Positions 12,101-23,182 of a stretch of 64,000 nt of DNA are shown in pieces. The position numbers and the translations under genes were made by a program. The stretch's first letter is position 1; the number at the start of each line of letters is the position of its first letter. The stretch is from Linanthus parryae (Eukaryota; Streptophyta; Magnoliopsida; Ericales; Polemoniaceae): positions 14,642,001 through 14,706,000 of the forward strand of contig JALGPY010000007.1 of the NCBI GenBank assembly GCA_023055425.1, written 5' to 3'. The notes beneath the pieces are model-generated. The model did no database searches, had not been told where the DNA came from, and worked only from the letters and a program-made list of their open reading frames with translations.

Positions 12101-13669
12101 TGTTCCTGGCTAGGCTGCTTAACAGCCTCAGCCAATGTCAAGGGTGGGTTCTTTAAGGCTACCCCGTCCTGTGTCGGAATTTGTAATCCAGAAACCTGTG
12201 TTGGAACTTCAGTAGTGCTAGCATTGATTGTTACCTCAATTGTACCTCCAGACTGACCCTTCGTGATAGGGCCAGCAACTTCATTTACCACCGAGCTATT
12301 GGTGTGTGCTCTATGGCCAGCTTGAATACTCTTAGTTCGGCGTTGGTCCAGCTGCGAGTTTACTTCTCCCAAAGGGACCGTTGACTGGCCATTGCGAGTC
12401 TGAGAAGGATTTGACGTTGGGGCAGCCCGTCCCCTACCTCCTGACCCTCTTCCACGAGAATTGCGACCTCCTCTAGCACTACCAGGTTGCTGTAACCTTT
12501 CTTTCATCTTTGGGTTTGGTGATAAATTCGCCTCTGATACTTTGCGCTTTGCACCCGAGGCTTTGGTGGATTCATTAACTATGCCCTTCCATTTGTCATA
12601 AGCAGAAGGTTTCTTCGGGTTTGAATTGTGTTGCGCTAGGGGATTATTGAAGACAGTAGCCATAGGTCCCATAGCTTACTTGATCCCCGATAGTTCTTCA
12701 CCTTTCTGGAGCTGATCCTCAATTTTCTTGGCTCTGTTATTATCCTCCGGCACCGTTGTCTTGTCATCTTCGAAACCCCAATCCTCTTCCTCCATATCCT
12801 CGGTATGATTAGATTTTTCAGATTGCTTTTCTTCCCCAGAGTTGTTGTGAGACTCCTCTGCTTTGTCCCCAGCTGGTTCGGTAAAAGAATCAAAGAGTCG
12901 TTTTTTTTGGCGGAGGACGAAAAAACAACCAATCTCCAAACCCCGAATTTTCGTTCGTCTTTTCCTCTATTGTTATCTCTTTGCAATCTTTGCCAAAGTG
13001 GCCAAAACAACCGCACCACTGACACAGGTATGGGACTCGTTCGTATTTGAAATCAATCCAAATTTTTTGACCCACGTAAGTGATGTAACCCCCTCTTACC
13101 AGTGGCTCTTTAATGTTTAAGCGGATTCGTGCTCGCATATAATCACCTTCCAGGCCAAGAAGGATGCGATCATCTGTGTTGATGACTTCACCAACTCGCG
13201 CAGCTACTTTTTTCATGTCCTCCACCGTTTGTAAGATCACTGGTAAGTTCCTGACTTGTACCCATGTATCAATTGTTTCAAAAACCAAATTTTCAATCGA
13301 ATCAGCTAGGTTCCATGGCTTTAGCGCAAGTATATTATCATCAAATACCCAAGGACCACCATGTAAAACCTTTTCTAATGAGCTAGTTGATTGGAATTGA
13401 AAGATGTAGCAATTAGGTTTAGGCTCATGAATACTAAGACCTTCCCCCTCTGGCCAGATCTTTTTGAAAAGTATTTTCATAGCCCAAGTGTTAAACCTAA
13501 CTGGGAATAGAAAAGACCCGATTAAATATGGTCCTCTGGACTTGATAGCAGCAAGACAGTAGTCATCTTCAAAAGCCAAAACCGCCTCTTCAATGATGGA
13601 TAGCTTACCGAAACCCCTGCTAAGATCTTCTACGTTCTGCGTGGATCCCCCAATGCCTGAGCTTGCCAT
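12097..13669 (-). pseudogene. LINE ORF1: DUF4283 and zinc-knuckle RNA-binding protein (broken)
   Basis: The likely start is MASSGIGGSTQNVED at 13669; an upstream in-frame ATG at 13720 is possible but the shorter start has better context. Residues of about 40-200 form a DUF4283 domain (PEGEGLSIHEPKPNCYIF, GGPWVFDDNILALKPW), followed by a knuckle CQWCGCFGHFGKDC (about 12983-13025). The rest is acidic, then Arg/Gly-rich (GGRNSRGRGSGGRGR). In the family, ORF1 coats the element RNA. The lesions are a frameshift in a homopolymer run near 12900-12910 and one in-frame TAA at about 12674. The reading frame after the TAA continues to 12097 and ends in the ATGA shared with ORF2. Confidence 0.9.
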
Positions 13670-13843
13670 GATTAGTCCGTGTAAACAGACAGAGACCAAA
13701 CAACCACCCTCACCGAGCAAAGAGACTGAGAAACGACCGCCTGAAAACTTCTGAGAAAACCCTAGTATCGCCCTTGGAACCTCCGAAAGTATCAGAGCCT
13801 TTTTTCCTCTCGTGAAACTACCAATGCTACATATATCTATATC

Positions 13844-13930
13844 TAAACAAGGCCATTATGAGTTCTTCAATCATGAAAGAAGCCAAAACTTAATTGAGAG
13901 ATAATGCATATGAAGATGTATATTGATTTA
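13844..13930. repeat. short piece of fold-back element between LINE and Copia
   Basis: The 16-bp LINE target duplication is followed by gagttcttcaatcatg and about 50 bp that align with unit 2 (about 43912-43985). The Copia target duplication ATTTA ends it at 13926-13930. This shows both elements entered the same fold-back arm. Confidence 0.8.
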
Positions 13931-15347
13931 TGTTGGAATAGATGCCCTAGAGGCAATCTAGTTTAGTATGAATTTGTATATGGCTAGAAAATTCATTTAT
14001 TATTTATTGGATATTTAATATAATGAAGTCCTTAGATTTACAATCGTGTTGTTTATCTTAAATATCCCTAGTCAAGTATAATGATTAAAAGGGACAATCA
14101 TCTATAGACTAGTATGGGGTTGGATTGATATGGTGATATCACGATCCAACACATAGGTGTGCATTACGGAATGTTGCACTGGATTGACCCATCACCGAGA
14201 AGGCTACATACATGTTATGTTGAGTCACAAGTGCTTCTCGGGTACAATGGTATTGTCATCCTTAGACTTGAAGTCACTAGATATTCTAGTTGTGGATCAT
14301 TGTGATCTTGGTAGCGTTAAACGCTACACCGTGACTGGGTAGTTATAAAGGCGTGTACTGGATACAATGAGAAGCAAGCTTAGAGATCGTAGTGGACGTA
14401 GAGAGGATTTGCCCCTCCCACATAACGGGAGCAAATATCCTAGGCCACTCGAAGGATAGTGCTTATAGAATGTCTGGCCAGACTCAAATAAATCAATATG
14501 GGATATTGATGTTATTTGCACGAATAAGGCTATTCCATGGATCGAGAAACTATGGATTGGATATACGAGTGTGACTTGTATGTCTCGTGTCCAATCCGGA
14601 TATGGAGGCAAAGGGATGAGACAATTACTTGTACAAGGTTGTCTAGATGACTATTCTATTAGTTGGCTAGAATGGATGTTTTGCTAGAAACCGCTCCATA
14701 TTAGCAAATAGTTGCTACCAACTAGATAGAACCTATGGGGTCACACGCTATATAGAGTTGTACTAGATTTGGAATTAATTAATTGGATTAATTAATTAGA
14801 AGGATCACTTTGCAAACCCTTGCAAACTTAGTAGGGACTAATTTGCAAGGAAGGGACTAAACTGAATTCTAGTAGGACTAGAATAAGTCCTTTAGGTAGT
14901 TAACAAGGAGTTGTTGGACTATATAAAGGACCCTCCTTCCTTCCTTCCTCATAACTTATGCTCTTTAGAGATCATAACAAGAGTGGGAGAGAACAAAGGA
15001 GAGAGAGAGCAAGCAACAAGGAGCCGACGCCGCCCCTTGCCGCCGCCCCCTCACCCCGTCGGTCGGCCCTCTTTTTGTCTCGTTTTGCGTGATTCCTTCA
15101 CCCTCCTCTCATTCCGGGCTAGCACCAAGGAGTTTGGGAGATCTAGGAGCAACTCTAGGCGTGGATCAACTATAGAGAACGTGACACTATTCGCGTTTGA
15201 AGTCATCAAGGAGAACCCAAAGGTGTGTTTATGATTTCTTACCTTCACTATCGTTATGCATCTAGACTTGTGATCCTTGGAGGGTTTTGCATGGTTATTT
15301 GTTTGATTATGCTTCCGTTTGCGCGATCCATGAATCAAAACCCTACA
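13931..15347 (+). repeat. 5' LTR of Copia 1
   Basis: 1417 bp, TG to CA. A likely TATA box (ctatataaagg) is at 14918-14929, so the transcript start should lie near 14950. A GC-rich block at 15041-15070 differs as a whole from the matching block in the 3' LTR. Confidence 0.95.
14918..14929 (+). promoter_or_regulatory. LTR TATA box
   Basis: The motif actatataaagg lies about 430 bp before the LTR end and is kept in the other LTRs (about 21982, 29110 and 35750). This placement fits the Pol II core promoter at the U3/R border. Confidence 0.6.
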
Positions 15348-15348
15348 G

Positions 15349-15361
15349 TGGTATCAGAGCC
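15349..15361 (+). promoter_or_regulatory. primer binding site (initiator tRNA-Met)
   Basis: TGGTATCAGAGCC begins one base after the LTR and matches the 3' end of plant initiator tRNA-Met, the usual Copia primer. Confidence 0.93.
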
Positions 15362-17028
15362 TGGTCATAGAGCATAAACGTAGTTTATGTGTTACATTCT
15401 TGTTGTTTTACACATTAATTTGTTGTTTATCGCGTAAAACAAGACAAATCAAGCATGGGATGCAATTTGTCAATAATTAGATCATAACAAGACCCAATTT
15501 TGCATTGGATGCATGAATTGGTGAGTTTGAGAAATTTTAGGATCTTAGATCTAGGGTTTGGGCATCCTTGGGGAAGAAGGAGTTCTCCCAAAACAAGGAA
15601 ACAACCAAACTTGGGCTCCAAGCAAGGAGGTTGTTTTGGAAACAACCTCCATGAGGAGGTTCGGCCCCCGAGGGGACCGCCCCCTTGCTTGCCGCCCAAG
15701 CTTGGCCGCCCTAAAGGGCCGGGCGGCCCTAACCCGCGGGCCTAGCTTGCGGGTTTTGGGCCGGGCCGGCCCTAGGGCCTTATGGTTCACTTTGTTGGGC
15801 CCGGGCAATTGGATTGTTGGGCCCATGGACCGTTTTAACCCTAGAAATCCTAAAATCAATTAAAATTGACCAAGCGCGTTAAAATTGGATTTTAACTGTT
15901 TATGTGCAAATCGCATGGTGATTGGATATGGCCTTAGGATGTGGTTTGATGTGGATGTTTAATTTTGTGTTTTGGTTTTACGGCCTGCGAGCTGATCAAT
16001 TAATTGTAATAATTAATTAGGGTTTTATGGCCTGCGTGCCATTTTTTTTCTCTCAACTTGTGAGATTTATTTTATTTAGTATAGATAATAGCTAGTGCTA
16101 GATAAAGTAGATTGTTAGCCAAGATTGAAGAAAAGAAGCCCAAAGCCAAAGAAGCCACAAAAGATGGAGCATGGAGCATGGAGCATACCACATGACTATG
16201 AAGGATGGACCAAAAGATCAAGACGCATGGAGATGTGTTTGCTTAGGGTTCATAGATAATTCCATTGGCTTGGAATTATCTTAGTCTAGAAAAGGCCATA
16301 TCCACATCACGTTTAATTTCTGTTTTGTGGTTGTTTATTTATTGTCTTATTATTTGTGTGGTTGGTGTATGGATGATGCATGCAATTAGGATAATAAGAT
16401 AATTAGACAACCCGGATCTATTATTTGGAGTTGTGCCCAAACTCAAATAGATAGATTAGTTGATATTGATCAACAAAAACAATTAAAATTGAATTGAAAA
16501 TCCCTCAAAAATTCAATATTGTGTTCTTGCCTTCTCGTTATTTATACACTCATTATCATCATTATTTATCAAGTTCGTGCGTGCCAAAGCATGGCGACTT
16601 GGTTCATAATGATGGAATGCGATGGCACGTAACAATGTGCAATTGTTTAGATAAGAGTTTGAACACAACTAGGCTATTAATTTGATTAAGAAACCTAGAG
16701 GCAATCAATTGGGATTATCCATATGGATGGATAAATAAGGAGTTATTTGCCCGGTTGAACCAAGAGTTGCATATGGGATGCAATTGGAATTGTTCCTACC
16801 TAAAAGTAGTCGAATTATGGGTGACTTGCTAAAGCAAGCTCATAAGGAGATGAAAAGATGGATCTTGGCCCACTAGAAAATATAATGATATTTTCCGCAT
16901 TAATATCTTGAGGGTTATTAATCCGTAGTAAAATAGTGAGAGCTATATTTAATAAACTATCCATTATTAAATATAGTCAAAATTCACAAATACTAAAACT
17001 TGCGTATTTTCCTTTTGTAGAATTCCAA
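15362..17028 (+). other. long untranslated leader of Copia 1 with conserved hairpins
   Basis: About 1.7 kb without a credible gene. It is closely similar to the leader of Copia 2 (29559-31219) although the coding parts differ strongly. It holds a perfect hairpin at 15626-15650 with two compensatory base-pair changes in the other element, and a GC hairpin at 15704-15728 (GGCCGCCC with GGGCGGCC). Such leaders usually carry dimerisation and packaging signals; that role is inferred here. Several short ORFs in it are not conserved. Confidence 0.75.
15626..15650 (+). other. covarying leader hairpin, Copia 1
   Basis: Arm GGAGGTTGTTT pairs with AAACAACCTCC around the loop TGG (11 bp). The counterpart at 29826-29850 has GGGAGTTGTTT with AAACAACTCCC: the third pair changed from A-T to G-C and the fourth from G-C to A-T, and pairing is kept. 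Confidence 0.8.
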
Positions 17029-17622
17029 ATGGCAAACAACTCATCGAGTTCACAACATTCCCTACGATCTGTCCTTGAAAAGGACAAGCTCTCTGGAACC
17101 AACTTTCTTGATTGGTACAGAAACTTGAGAATTGTTCTCAAGCAAGAGAAGAAACTGTACGCAATAGATGAGCATGTTCCAGAAGGTCCAGAGAACCAGA
17201 CACCTGTTGCCTTAAAGGCGTATCAAAAGCGTGTTGATGACGCTAATGATGCGGCCTGCCTAATGCTTTGCACCATGACCTCTGAGCTTCAGAAGCAACA
17301 AGAGAACATGAATGCTGTCGATATGATCGAACATCTAAAGCAGCTCTTCCAAGAGCAGGCGAGGGTAGAGAGGTATGAGGTCTCAAAGGCACTGTTCAAA
17401 TGTCATCTGGCAGAAGGGAACCCGGTGGGACCCCATGTACTCCGAATGATCGGGTACTTGGAGAATCTCGCCCGGCTTGGGTTCCCGGTCGGCCAAGAGT
17501 TGGCAACCGATCTCGTGTTGCAATCGTTGCCCGAGAGTTATGGACAGTTCATTATGAACTATAACATGAACGAGATCGTTGAACCACTGCCAGATTTGCT
17601 CAACATGTTGAGGACGGCTTAA
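17029..17622 (+). pseudogene. Copia 1 gag, N-terminal part
   Basis: The start MANNSSSSQHSLRSVLEKD at 17029 is typical of Angela/Tork gag; the longer in-frame ATG at 16936 lies in leader sequence. LSGTNFLDWYRNLRIVLKQ and the later YLENLARLGFPVGQELATD and VLQSLPESYGQF belong to the UBN2-type capsid domain. A TAA at 17620-17622 interrupts the frame, which continues without shift on the other side. Gag would form the virus-like particle that packages element RNA in the cytoplasm. Confidence 0.9.
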
Positions 17623-18336
17623 CAGAGCATCAACAAGGGTAAGGGCAAGGCCATTATGATGGTGCATAAAGGAAAGGGCAAAAAGTTTGTCTCTTCCTCC
17701 AACGGCAAAGGCAAGTCAGTTGCCAAGTCCAAGGAACAAGCCCTTAAGCCTGTTGGTGGGATTGCCAAGGTCGTGACTAAGGGTGAGTGTCACTACTGCA
17801 GTCAACCTGGACACTGGAGGAGGAACTGCCCAAAATATCTGGAGGACAAGAGGCTTGGAATAGTGATTCCACCACCACCAGGTATTTTTGTTGTAGATGT
17901 CAATTTAACTGTCTCTACATCATGGGTATTAGATACTGGATGTGGATCTCATATTTGTCGAAATATGCAGGATCTAAAGAGAAGTAAAAGATTGGCTAAA
18001 GGGGAGGTAGATCTGCGCGTTGGGAATGGAGCAAAGGTTGCTGCGTTGGCCATAGGCGTGTGCGAGCTATCTCTGCCTTCAGGATTAGTTTTAGAATTAA
18101 ATAATTGCTATTTTGTGCCTGCTATGAGCAGAAACATTATTTCTATTTCTTGTTTGGACAAGGAAGGTTTTATTATTTCAATAAAGAACAATTGTTGTTC
18201 CTTTTATTTGAATAATATTCACTATTTTAGTGCGCAATTATTTAATGGACTTTATGTCCTTGATCTAAGCAATCCTGTCTACAACATTAATACCAAGCGG
18301 ATTAAAATAAATTATTTAAATCCTGCTTATTTATAG
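17623..18336 (+). pseudogene. Copia 1 gag zinc knuckle and aspartic protease
   Basis: In frame with the gag above. It starts Lys/Gly-rich, has a CX2CX4HX4C knuckle (CHYCSQPGHWRRNC, 17788-17829) for RNA packaging, and then an aspartic protease with the active-site triad in VLDTGCGSHIC (about 17930). A TAG at 18334-18336 sits just before the integrase HHCC region and falls where related elements have a Trp codon. The frame continues unshifted after it. Confidence 0.9.
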
Positions 18337-20980
18337 CATTGTCGTTTAGGCCACATAAATGAGAAACGTGTATCTAGACTCCATAAGGATGGATTACTAG
18401 ACTCATTTGATTTTGAATCATATGAGACATGTGAGGCTTGTTTATTGGGAAAAATGACAAAGTCCCCTTTCAATAAGAAAGGTGAGAGGACTAGTGAGCA
18501 ATTGGCGCTCATACATACCGATGTGTGTGGGCCATTTGCCACGCCTGCCAGGGGTGGTTATGTCTACTTCATTACATTTACTGATGATTACAGTAGATAT
18601 GGATTTGTGTACCTTATGAGGGCAAAAATCCGAATCCTTTGAAGTGTTCAAAGAATTCAAGAATGAAGTGGAGAAGCAACTTGGAAAAAGTATTAAGGCT
18701 CTACGATCGGATCGTGGAGGAGAATACTTGAGCCAAGAGTTTGACGACTATCTTAGAGAGTGTGGGATCGTGTCCCAACTCACTCCACCCGGAACGCCAC
18801 AATGGAATGGCGTGTCCGAGAGGAGGAATCGAACCCTATTGGATATGGTTCGGTCTATGATGTGTCAAACCGATCTTCCATTATCATTTTGGGGCTACGC
18901 TCTATTAAGTGCAGCTTTCACCATTAACCGTGTTCCATCTAAATCAGTCATGAAGACACCATATGAGATGTGGAGTGGGAGGCGTCCCACACTGTCGTTC
19001 ATGAGGATTTGGGACTGCGATGTCTATGTAAAACGTTTACAATCAGACAAGCTAGGGCCTAAATCGGATAAGTGTAAATTTGTGGGGTACCCTAAGGAAA
19101 CTAAGGGATACTACTTCTACAATCCAACCGAGAACAAAGTGTTTGTTGCTCGGACCGGCGTGTTTTTAGAAAGAGAGTTTGTCTCTAAAGAAGCAAGTGG
19201 GAGGAATGTAGAACTTGAAGAAGTTCAAGAACCACAAATCACTGAACCGATTATGGAACATGAACAGGAATCACAAGCAGTTGTGGATCCACCTGTTCAG
19301 GTAACACAAGAGCTTCGTCGATCTAGTAGAGTGCGCCAGGAACCCGAGAGGTACGGACTTCTCGTGACTGATTCCGGTGACACGATGCTCATAGATGATG
19401 AGCCTACTACCTATGAGGAGGCCATGAGTGGCCCAGACTCGCAGAAGTGGCTTGAAGCCATGAGATCCGAGATGGAATCCATGTATACCAACAAAGTATG
19501 GACTTTGGTGGAACCACCTGATGGGGCGCGGCCCATAGGGTGCAAGTGGGTCTTCAAGAAGAAGATCGACATGGATGGTAATGTGATTACCTATAAGGGC
19601 CGATTGGTGGCTAAAGGATTCAGACAGATTCATGGTATTGACTATGATGAAACCTTTTCACCAGTCGCTATGACCAAATCCATCCGAATCCTACTTGCAA
19701 TTGCAGCATACTACGACTATGAGATTTGGCAGATGGATGTCAAAACAGCATTCCTTTATGGGAATCTCCTCGAGGACGTGTATATGATACAGCCGGAGGG
19801 TTTTGAGGATCCAAAGCAAGCCAACAAAGTCTGTAAACTGCAACGATCCATTTATGGATTGAAGCAAGCTTCTAGGAGTTGGAATCGACGTTTTGATGAA
19901 GTGGTCAAAGAGTTTGGCTTCATCAGAAACGAAGATGAGTCTTGTGTCTACAAGAAGGTTAGTGGGAGCTCTGTAGCTTTTCTGGTCTTGTATGTGGATG
20001 ACATACTACTCATTGGAAACGACATTCCCATGCTGCAATCTGTGAACGATTGGCTAGGAAAGTGTTTCTCAATGAAGGACTTAGGGGAAGCAGCCTATAT
20101 ACTCGGTATAAAGATCTATAGAGATAGATCTAAGAGGTTGCGAGGCCTAAGTCAAAGTACATATATTGACAAGGTGTTGAAACGGTTCAACATGCAAGAT
20201 TCCAAGAAGGGATTCTTGCCCATGTCACATGGAATCACTCTTTCGAAGAGTGGTTGTCCTTCCAATGAGATTGAGAAGGAACGCATGAGTAGAATTCCCT
20301 ATGCCTCGGCCATAGGATCTATCATGTACGCCATGTTATGTACTAGACCAGATGTGTCATATGCCTTGAGTATGAAAAGCAGATACCAATCCAATCCGGG
20401 TGAGAGTCACTGGATTGCTGTCAAGAACATCCTAAAGTACTTGAGAAGAACTAAGGATGCTTTCTTGATGTTTGGCGGTGAGGAAGAGTTGCGTGTAAGG
20501 GGTTACACTGATGCAAGCTTCCAAACCGATAGAGATGACTTTAGATCACATTCGGGATATGTGTTTTGCCTGAATGGAGCAGCGGTGAGCTGGAAGAGTT
20601 CCAAGCAAGAGACGGTAGCTGATTCTACAACAGAGGCTGAGTACATTGCTGCAAATGGCGCAGCAAAGGAGGCTGTTTGGATCAGAAAGTTTGTTTCTGA
20701 ACTTGGTGTGGTCCCTAGCATTGCGGATCCAGTGGAGTTGTTTTGTAACAACACTGGGGCGATCGCGCAATCAAAGGAAACCAGATCGCACCAGAAGTCC
20801 AAGCATGTGCTCAGGAAGTTTCATCTGATTCGAGATATTATCGATAGAGGAGACGTTCGGATATGCAAGATTCCTACAGATGATAATCTGTCAGACCCGC
20901 TTACAAAGCCTCTCACGCAGTGGAAGCATGAAGGGCACACTAGGAGTATGGGCATACGAGATGCGCCAGATTGGCTCTAG
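18337..20980 (+). pseudogene. Copia 1 integrase, reverse transcriptase, RNase H
   Basis: 18337-18640 has the integrase zinc domain (HCRLGHINEKRV, CEACLLGK) and the core start HTDVCGPF. A one-base frameshift lies near 18628-18640 (gggcaaaaatcc). From 18644 an open frame of 778 residues runs to the stop at 20980, with integrase NGVSERRNRTLLD, the reverse transcriptase (IGCKWVFKKKIDMDG, QMDVKTAFLYGNL, YVDDILLIGND at about 19991) and RNase H (YTDASF, STTEAEYIA). The motif normally CDN reads CNN at 20744-20752, which would damage RNase H catalysis. The frame ends 14 nt before the 3' LTR. Confidence 0.92.
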
Positions 20981-20981
20981 T

Positions 20982-20994
20982 GCAAGTGGGAGAC
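20982..20994 (+). promoter_or_regulatory. polypurine tract of Copia 1
   Basis: The purine-rich AAGTGGGAGAC-type run directly abuts the 3' LTR and primes plus-strand DNA. The same run precedes the 3' LTR of Copia 2 (34616-34628). Confidence 0.85.
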
Positions 20995-22411
20995 TGTTGG
21001 AATAGATGCCCTAGAGGCAATCTAGTTTAGTATGAATTTGTATATGGCTAGAAAATTCATTTTTTATTTATTGGATATTTAATATAATGAAGTCCTTAGA
21101 TTTACAATCGTGTTGTTTATCTTAAATATCCCTAGTCAAGTATAATGATTAAAAGGGACAATCATCTATAGACTAGTATGGGGTTGGATTGATATGGAGA
21201 TATCACGATCCAACACATAGGTGTGCATTACGGAATGTTGCACTGGATTGACCCATCACCGAGAAGGCTACATACATGTTATGTTGAGTCACAAGTGCTT
21301 CTCGGGTACAATGGTATTGTCATCCTTAGACTTGAAGTCACTAGATATTCTAGTTGTGGATCATTGTGATCTTGGTAGCGTTAAACGCTACACCGTGACT
21401 GGGTAGTTATAAAGGCGTGTACTGGATACAATGAGAAGCAAGCTTAGAGATCGTAGTGGACGTAGAGAGGATTTGCCCCTCCCACATAACGGGAGCAAAT
21501 ATCCTAGGCCACTCGAAGGATAGTGCTTATAGAATGTCTGGCCAGACTCAAATAAATCAATATGGGATATTGATGTTATTTGCACGAATAAGGCTATTCC
21601 ATGGATCGAGAAACTATGGATTGGATATACGAGTGTGAATTGTATGTCTCGTGTCCAATCCGGATATGGAGGCAAAGGGATGAGACAATTACTTGTACAA
21701 GGTTGTCTAGATGACTATTCTATTAGTTGGCTAGAATGGATGTTTTGCTAGAAACCGCTCCATATTAGCAAATAGTTGCTACCAACTAGATAGAACCTAT
21801 GAGGTCACACGCTATATAGAGTTGTACTAGATTTAGAATTAATTAATTGGATTAATTAGTTAGAAGGATCACTTTGCAAACCCTTGCAAACTTAGTAGGG
21901 ACTAATTTGCAAGGAAGGGACTAAACTGAATTCTAGTAGGACTAGAACAAGTCCTTTAGGTAGTTAACAAGGAGTTGTTGGACTATATAAAGGACCCTCC
22001 TTCCTTCCTTCCTCATAACTTATGCTCTTTAGAGACCATAACAAGAGTGGGAGAGAACAAAGGAGAGAGAGAGCAAGCAACAAGGAGCCGCCGCCGCCCC
22101 TTGCCCCCGTCGGCCAAAAGAGGGCCGAGCCCCTCTTTTTGTCTCGTTTTGCGTGATTCCTTCACCCTCCTCTCATTCCGGGCTAGCACCAAGGAGTTTG
22201 GGAGATCTAGGAGCAACTTTAGGCGTGGATCAACTATAGAGAACGTGACACTATTCGCGTTTGAAGTCATCAAGGAGAACCCAAAGGTGTGTTTATGATT
22301 TCTTACCTTCACTATCGTTATGCATCTAGACTTGTGATCCTTGGAGGGTTTTGCATGGTTATTTGTTTGATTATGCTTCCGTTTGCGCGATCCATGAATC
22401 AAAACCCTACA
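20995..22411 (+). repeat. 3' LTR of Copia 1
   Basis: 1417 bp, the same length as the 5' LTR, ending AAAACCCTACA, then the target duplication ATTTA. It differs from the 5' LTR at about ten single positions and in the 30-nt block 22105-22134. Confidence 0.95.
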
Positions 22412-23182
22412 ATTTATCTTCATACCGTATCAGACGTTTCATCAGCGGCAAATCTTTAATTCCTAGTGATTTGTTCATCCATGCCTCTACAACCAGAAAA
22501 GACTAGCAAAAGTCTCCATTTAAACTTCATCCTCAAGAAATTTTTGAGGAAAATAGTAAAAGGGTTTTTGACGGTTGGAACTCGTCGAAAAAGGGTTGCA
22601 GCGATTTGGTAAACAAAACTTTCGTCTTTGGTTGTGGATAGCTACTGTTACAAGAAGGTACACCGCTCAGTGCGGGCTCTGTTCGTAAAAGAAGAGGGAA
22701 AGGTGAAGTTTCCGAGTGTGCCGTGTTGGAGAGATAATTTTTACATGTTTATGCACGGCGAAGATGTTGTAAGAAAAGCATTATTAACCGTTTGGTTAGT
22801 TCAATTTATTAATTTGGAGATTAACTCAGTTAAGTTTGTATTCATTTAATTCATTAGGGTAGACAATTTAATGCATGGTTTATATTTTCATCCATATCCT
22901 TGTCTTTTTGTTTAAATGAAAAGCTAAACCCTGCATAACATATTCAACCCTAGCAAATTAAATGAATACAATAAATGCAAACTTAACTGAGTTACATATT
23001 AAATTGAACAAATCGAACGGTGAATCATGCTTCTCTTACAACATCTTCTCCCTACATAAATATGTCCAAATATTTCTCCAATACGGTCCTCGCGGAAAAT
23101 TAACCTTCCCCCTTCTTTTATGAGCATAGTCCACACTGAGAAGAGTATCTTCTCGTAGCAGTAGCGATCCACACTAAATTAA
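22412..23182. repeat. right arm and partial third arm of unit 1 fold-back element
   Basis: 22412-22850 is the inverted partner of 7008-7515 and ends in the complement of the left terminus (accgtttggttagttcaatt). About 22851-22985 is a small palindrome around gtagacaatttaatgcatgg. About 23000-23180 starts a third, plus-oriented partial arm. Units 2 and 3 have the same arrangement. No gene. Confidence 0.72.

Larger units (their letters stand above)
7922..13843 (-). mobile_element. full-length L1-type LINE, about 5.9 kb, inactive
   Basis: The element lies on the minus strand: 5' UTR near 13843-13670, ORF1, ORF2, and a poly(A) tail that appears as T at 7922-7929. A 16-bp target duplication TAAACAAGGCCATTAT flanks it (7906-7921 and 13844-13859), and the fold-back element continues on both sides. 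ORF1 and ORF2 overlap by ATGA. Domain order is DUF4283-zinc knuckle, then endonuclease, reverse transcriptase, zf-RVT and RNase H, standard for plant L1 elements. There are only a handful of lesions (one stop in each ORF and three frameshifts), so it is a fairly young dead copy. Confidence 0.95.
13931..22411 (+). mobile_element. Angela/BARE-like Ty1/copia retrotransposon, 8.5 kb
   Basis: Two 1417-bp LTRs (TGTTGGAATAGATGCCC to AAAACCCTACA) flank an interior with a tRNA-Met primer site, a leader of about 1.7 kb, a gag-pol frame and a polypurine tract. The target duplication is ATTTA (13926-13930 and 22412-22416). The LTR start resembles barley BARE-1/Angela. By eye the LTRs differ at about ten positions plus one swapped 30-nt block, so the insertion is recent. 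The gag-pol frame carries two in-frame stops and one frameshift, and an RNase H catalytic residue is changed. Confidence 0.95.

Noticed and set aside
14157..14611. Repeated short ORFs in all four Copia LTRs
   Set aside because: They lie within LTR sequence and recur only because the LTRs recur; no protein features.
15427..15863. Several overlapping ORFs in the Copia 1 leader
   Set aside because: They are not conserved in frame with the Copia 2 leader; the conserved signal here is RNA structure.
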